In this document: in pieces, positions 7,019 to 8,835 of the stretch | How the letters are laid out: each line of letters opens with the position of its first letter | Numbering within the stretch: the first letter of the stretch is position 1 | Assembly: GCA_964617665.1 (NCBI GenBank) | Contig: CAZUAH010000572.1 | Coordinates: 1-8,835 of the forward strand | DNA from: JADHUC01 sp964617665 | GTDB taxonomy: Bacteria; Planctomycetota; Planctomycetia; Pirellulales; Pirellulaceae | Direction of reading: 5' to 3' | DNA: 8,835 nucleotides | The notes under the pieces: generated by a model | Told to the model about the DNA's origin: nothing | What the model saw: the letters and a program-made list of their open reading frames with translations, nothing else | Database searches by the model: none | Position numbers and translations under genes: made by a program

Positions 7019-8429
7019 GGGGGTGGCTCTCCCTAACCGATGCCGGCGAAACTTGAATGAACTGAGTTTTCGTCCGCAACTCCTCAATGGTCCGCGTGCC
7101 GCAATATCCCATCCCGGCTCGCAACCCCCCAACCAATTGATACACGAAGTCGCTTAAAGGTCCTTTGAAAGGCACACGGCCTTCCACACCTTCGGGCACC
7201 AGCTTGCCGGTTCCTGAGTCGCCGGATTGGCGATACCGCTCGCTGGACCCTTTAATCATGGCTCCTATCGATCCCATACCGCGGTACACCTTGAATGTAC
7301 GACCTTGGTATATGATCGTTCTTCCCGGGCTTTCGGCCAGTCCTGCGAACAACCCGCCGATCATCACCGAATGGGCGCCGGCGGCGATCGCTTTGGTTAC
7401 GTCGCCCGAGTAGCGGACTCCGCCGTCGGCGATGACGGGGACTCCACTGTCCTTGGCTTCTTGTGAAACTTCATAAACGGCCGTGATCTGGGGCACACCA
7501 ACGCCCGAGACCACGCGGGTCGTGCATATCGAACCTGGGCCGATTCCCACCTTGATTGCATCGGCACCAGCGTCGATCAGGTCCCTGCATCCCTCCTTGG
7601 TAGCAACGTTGCCAGCGACGACATCGATGTCCCATCGCTTCTTGACTTCCTTAACCGTCTCAATCACGTTGGCCGAATGGCCGTGGGCACTGTCGACGAT
7701 CAAAACGTCAACATCTTGGTTGATAAGGCTTTCCGCACGTTCGTAATCACGGACACCGATTGCGGCTCCCACGCGAAGGCGACCGCGGCGGTCCTTCAAC
7801 GCGAGCGGGAACCGCGACATCATGTCGATGTCTTTGATGGTGATCAGTCCCGTCAGTGTGTTGTTTTCGTCAACCAGTAAAAGTTTCTCCACCTTTTTAG
7901 CCGTTAAAATTTTCTCAGCTTGCTCAAGCGTTACTTCCCCCGTAGCCGTTACAAGGTTTTCTTTCGTCATAACTTCCGATATTGGCAGATCGTCCGTTTC
8001 CAAAAATCGGAGGTCGCGACGAGTGAGAATGCCAGCAATGCACCCGTTCGAGCGGGTTATTGGTATGCCTGAGACATTGTGCAGGTCCATCATCCGACGG
8101 GCATCGGGTACCTTGTCGTCCGGGGTTAGCGTGACTGGATCATAGATGATGCCATTTGCGCTGCGCTTTACCTTGTGCACCTCCTCCGTTTGGACGGGGA
8201 TCGGGATATTCTTGTGGATCACGCCAAGGCCACCAGCCTTTGCCAAGGCAATGGCCAGTTCACTCTCAGTGACCGTGTCCATCGGTGAGCTGATCAAGGG
8301 AATGCTGAGCGGGATGCGTTTGGTCAGACTGGTTCGGACATCCACCTCTGCGGGAACTACTTCGCTGTATCGCGGCTCAAGAAGTACGTCATCGAAGGTA
8401 ATTGCGGTGTGGCGAATCTTGTCGTCCAT
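6948..8429 (-). CDS. guaB: Inosine-5'-monophosphate dehydrogenase
   Basis: A 493-residue cytoplasmic enzyme, typical length for bacterial IMPDH. It oxidises IMP to XMP with NAD+, the rate-limiting step toward GTP. The sequence begins with the characteristic TFDDVLLEPRYSEVVP (11-26). Two CBS domains occupy about 95-205 (first around RRMMDLHNVSGIPIT, second around VEKLLLVDENNTLTGLIT); they normally bind adenine and guanine nucleotides for allosteric control. The catalytic barrel resumes with VDSAHGHS (Asp246), GIGPGSICTTR with catalytic Cys302, VIADGGVRYSGD with Asp335 for IMP, and the flap GSSERYRQ with Arg398-Tyr399. The tail runs past the common family ending (ESPNY) by about 12 residues of acidic SVDSDSEGDGG type. 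ATG 8429 is chosen because it gives the family N-terminus and a leader of about 45 bases from the promoter at 8481-8509; an in-frame TTG at 8462 would lie almost on the predicted transcription start. Confidence 0.97.
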   Translation of the reverse strand: MDDKIRHTAITFDDVLLEPRYSEVVPAEVDVRTSLTKRIPLSIPLISSPMDTVTESELAIALAKAGGLGVIHKNIPIPVQTEEVHKVKRSANGIIYDPVTLTPDDKVPDARRMMDLHNVSGIPITRSNGCIAGILTRRDLRFLETDDLPISEVMTKENLVTATGEVTLEQAEKILTAKKVEKLLLVDENNTLTGLITIKDIDMMSRFPLALKDRRGRLRVGAAIGVRDYERAESLINQDVDVLIVDSAHGHSANVIETVKEVKKRWDIDVVAGNVATKEGCRDLIDAGADAIKVGIGPGSICTTRVVSGVGVPQITAVYEVSQEAKDSGVPVIADGGVRYSGDVTKAIAAGAHSVMIGGLFAGLAESPGRTIIYQGRTFKVYRGMGSIGAMIKGSSERYRQSGDSGTGKLVPEGVEGRVPFKGPLSDFVYQLVGGLRAGMGYCGTRTIEELRTKTQFIQVSPASVRESHPHDIAITQESPNYSVDSDSEGDGG

Positions 8430-8480
8430 GGGAACTCGCTGTTGGCTAGAGTGAACAAACAAATGAGCTCTGAATCACGC

Positions 8481-8509
8481 ATTATGCAGCCTTCGCCTTT
8501 GATTGACAA
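8481..8509 (-). promoter_or_regulatory. Sigma70-like promoter of guaB
   Basis: On the minus strand TTGTCA (8504-8509) and CATAAT (8481-8486) are separated by exactly 17 bases; each matches the consensus hexamer at 5 of 6 positions. Initiation is predicted near 8474, about 45 bases before ATG 8429. No purine-responsive operator could be recognised nearby. Confidence 0.65.
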
Positions 8510-8835
8510 CTTGCCGAGTCGAATCAGACGGGGCTCCAGTCTGCCGCTTTGTTGGTGCCTCACACTCTCTCTGCCCCGTCGCTACTTGGGTCCGGAAATG
8601 CGCCAAGTTGGAAGATATTACTAGATTTCTCTGGCGACGCAGATTACCCTGATTGACAAAGCGCAAAATCCCCCGTAAAAGGCGCAGTTGTTCGTTGTGA
8701 TTGAACTGCCCGGATTGAGGGCGTTCGCCTGTTTTAGACCCAGGGTCACTCTCTACGGTGGCCTAACAGCAGACTCACTAAACAGCTCACGCATAAATAA
8801 GGCGGCGGCGGGGGCAGGTACTAGAATAGGGGCGA
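8510..8835. other. Non-coding region upstream of guaB
   Basis: No open frame here has a convincing start, Shine-Dalgarno or recognisable protein. The stretch holds a plus-strand promoter candidate (8653-8681), a loose GCAGTT/AACTGC inverted repeat (8684-8709), a short GACCCAGGGTC dyad (8737-8747) and a G-rich end (about 8801-8835). It may be the leader of a divergent gene starting beyond the window. Confidence 0.5.
8653..8681 (+). promoter_or_regulatory. Divergent sigma70-like promoter candidate
   Basis: A perfect TTGACA (8653-8658) is followed after 17 bases by TAAAAG (8676-8681, 4 of 6 matches). It points away from guaB toward the window end. Initiation would fall near 8688. No gene start is visible within the remaining 147 bases. 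Confidence 0.4.

Noticed and set aside
8501..8659. GATTGACAA occurring at 8501-8509 and 8651-8659 as a direct repeat element
   Set aside because: Nine matching bases twice in 160 are explained by promoter-like hexamers and chance; the flanks do not match.

Overview
This window looks like chromosomal DNA from a member of the Planctomycetota, probably a Pirellulales-type lineage. The pointers are a guaB, pdxJ and dapA set with the residues typical of that group, an SHD1-type envelope protein with the cysteine-rich C-terminal region I associate with planctomycetes, two proteins of the formylglycine-generating-enzyme (FGE/SUMF1) fold side by side, and patchy use of Shine-Dalgarno sequences. The assignment rests on recalled family resemblance, not on a search.

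The left half (1-3337) is read on the plus strand. It opens with exactly 50 C residues, almost certainly a sequencing or assembly artefact. Next comes the C-terminal tail of an FtsX/MacB-type ABC transporter permease (51-218). Then follows a membrane-anchored protein with two zinc ribbons, one transmembrane helix, a helical stalk and an extracytoplasmic FGE-like domain (315-1898), and then a probable lipoprotein with a second, more divergent FGE-like domain (2042-3337). Both FGE-like proteins lack part or all of the catalytic cysteine pair of true FGE, so they are more likely structural, binding or repurposed domains than sulfatase activators. The order permease, anchored FGE-like protein, FGE-like lipoprotein suggests an envelope-facing module, and this is the least explained part of the window.

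The right half (3396-8462) is read on the minus strand. In transcription order it holds guaB (IMP dehydrogenase, GTP synthesis), an exported proline-rich SHD1-domain protein whose start lies inside the end of guaB, a strong GNRA-loop hairpin terminator, pdxJ (pyridoxal phosphate synthesis) and dapA (lysine/diaminopimelate synthesis). guaB has a good sigma70-like promoter (TTGTCA, 17 bp, CATAAT) and pdxJ an extended -10 candidate. The hairpin at 5317-5350 separates a guaB-SHD1 unit from a probable pdxJ-dapA unit. dapA converges on the FGE-like lipoprotein gene with 58 bases between the stop codons.

The last 373 bases (8463-8835) hold no gene I can support. They contain the guaB promoter and a candidate divergent promoter pointing out of the window. 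I saw no tRNA, rRNA, CRISPR array, insertion sequence or defence system.
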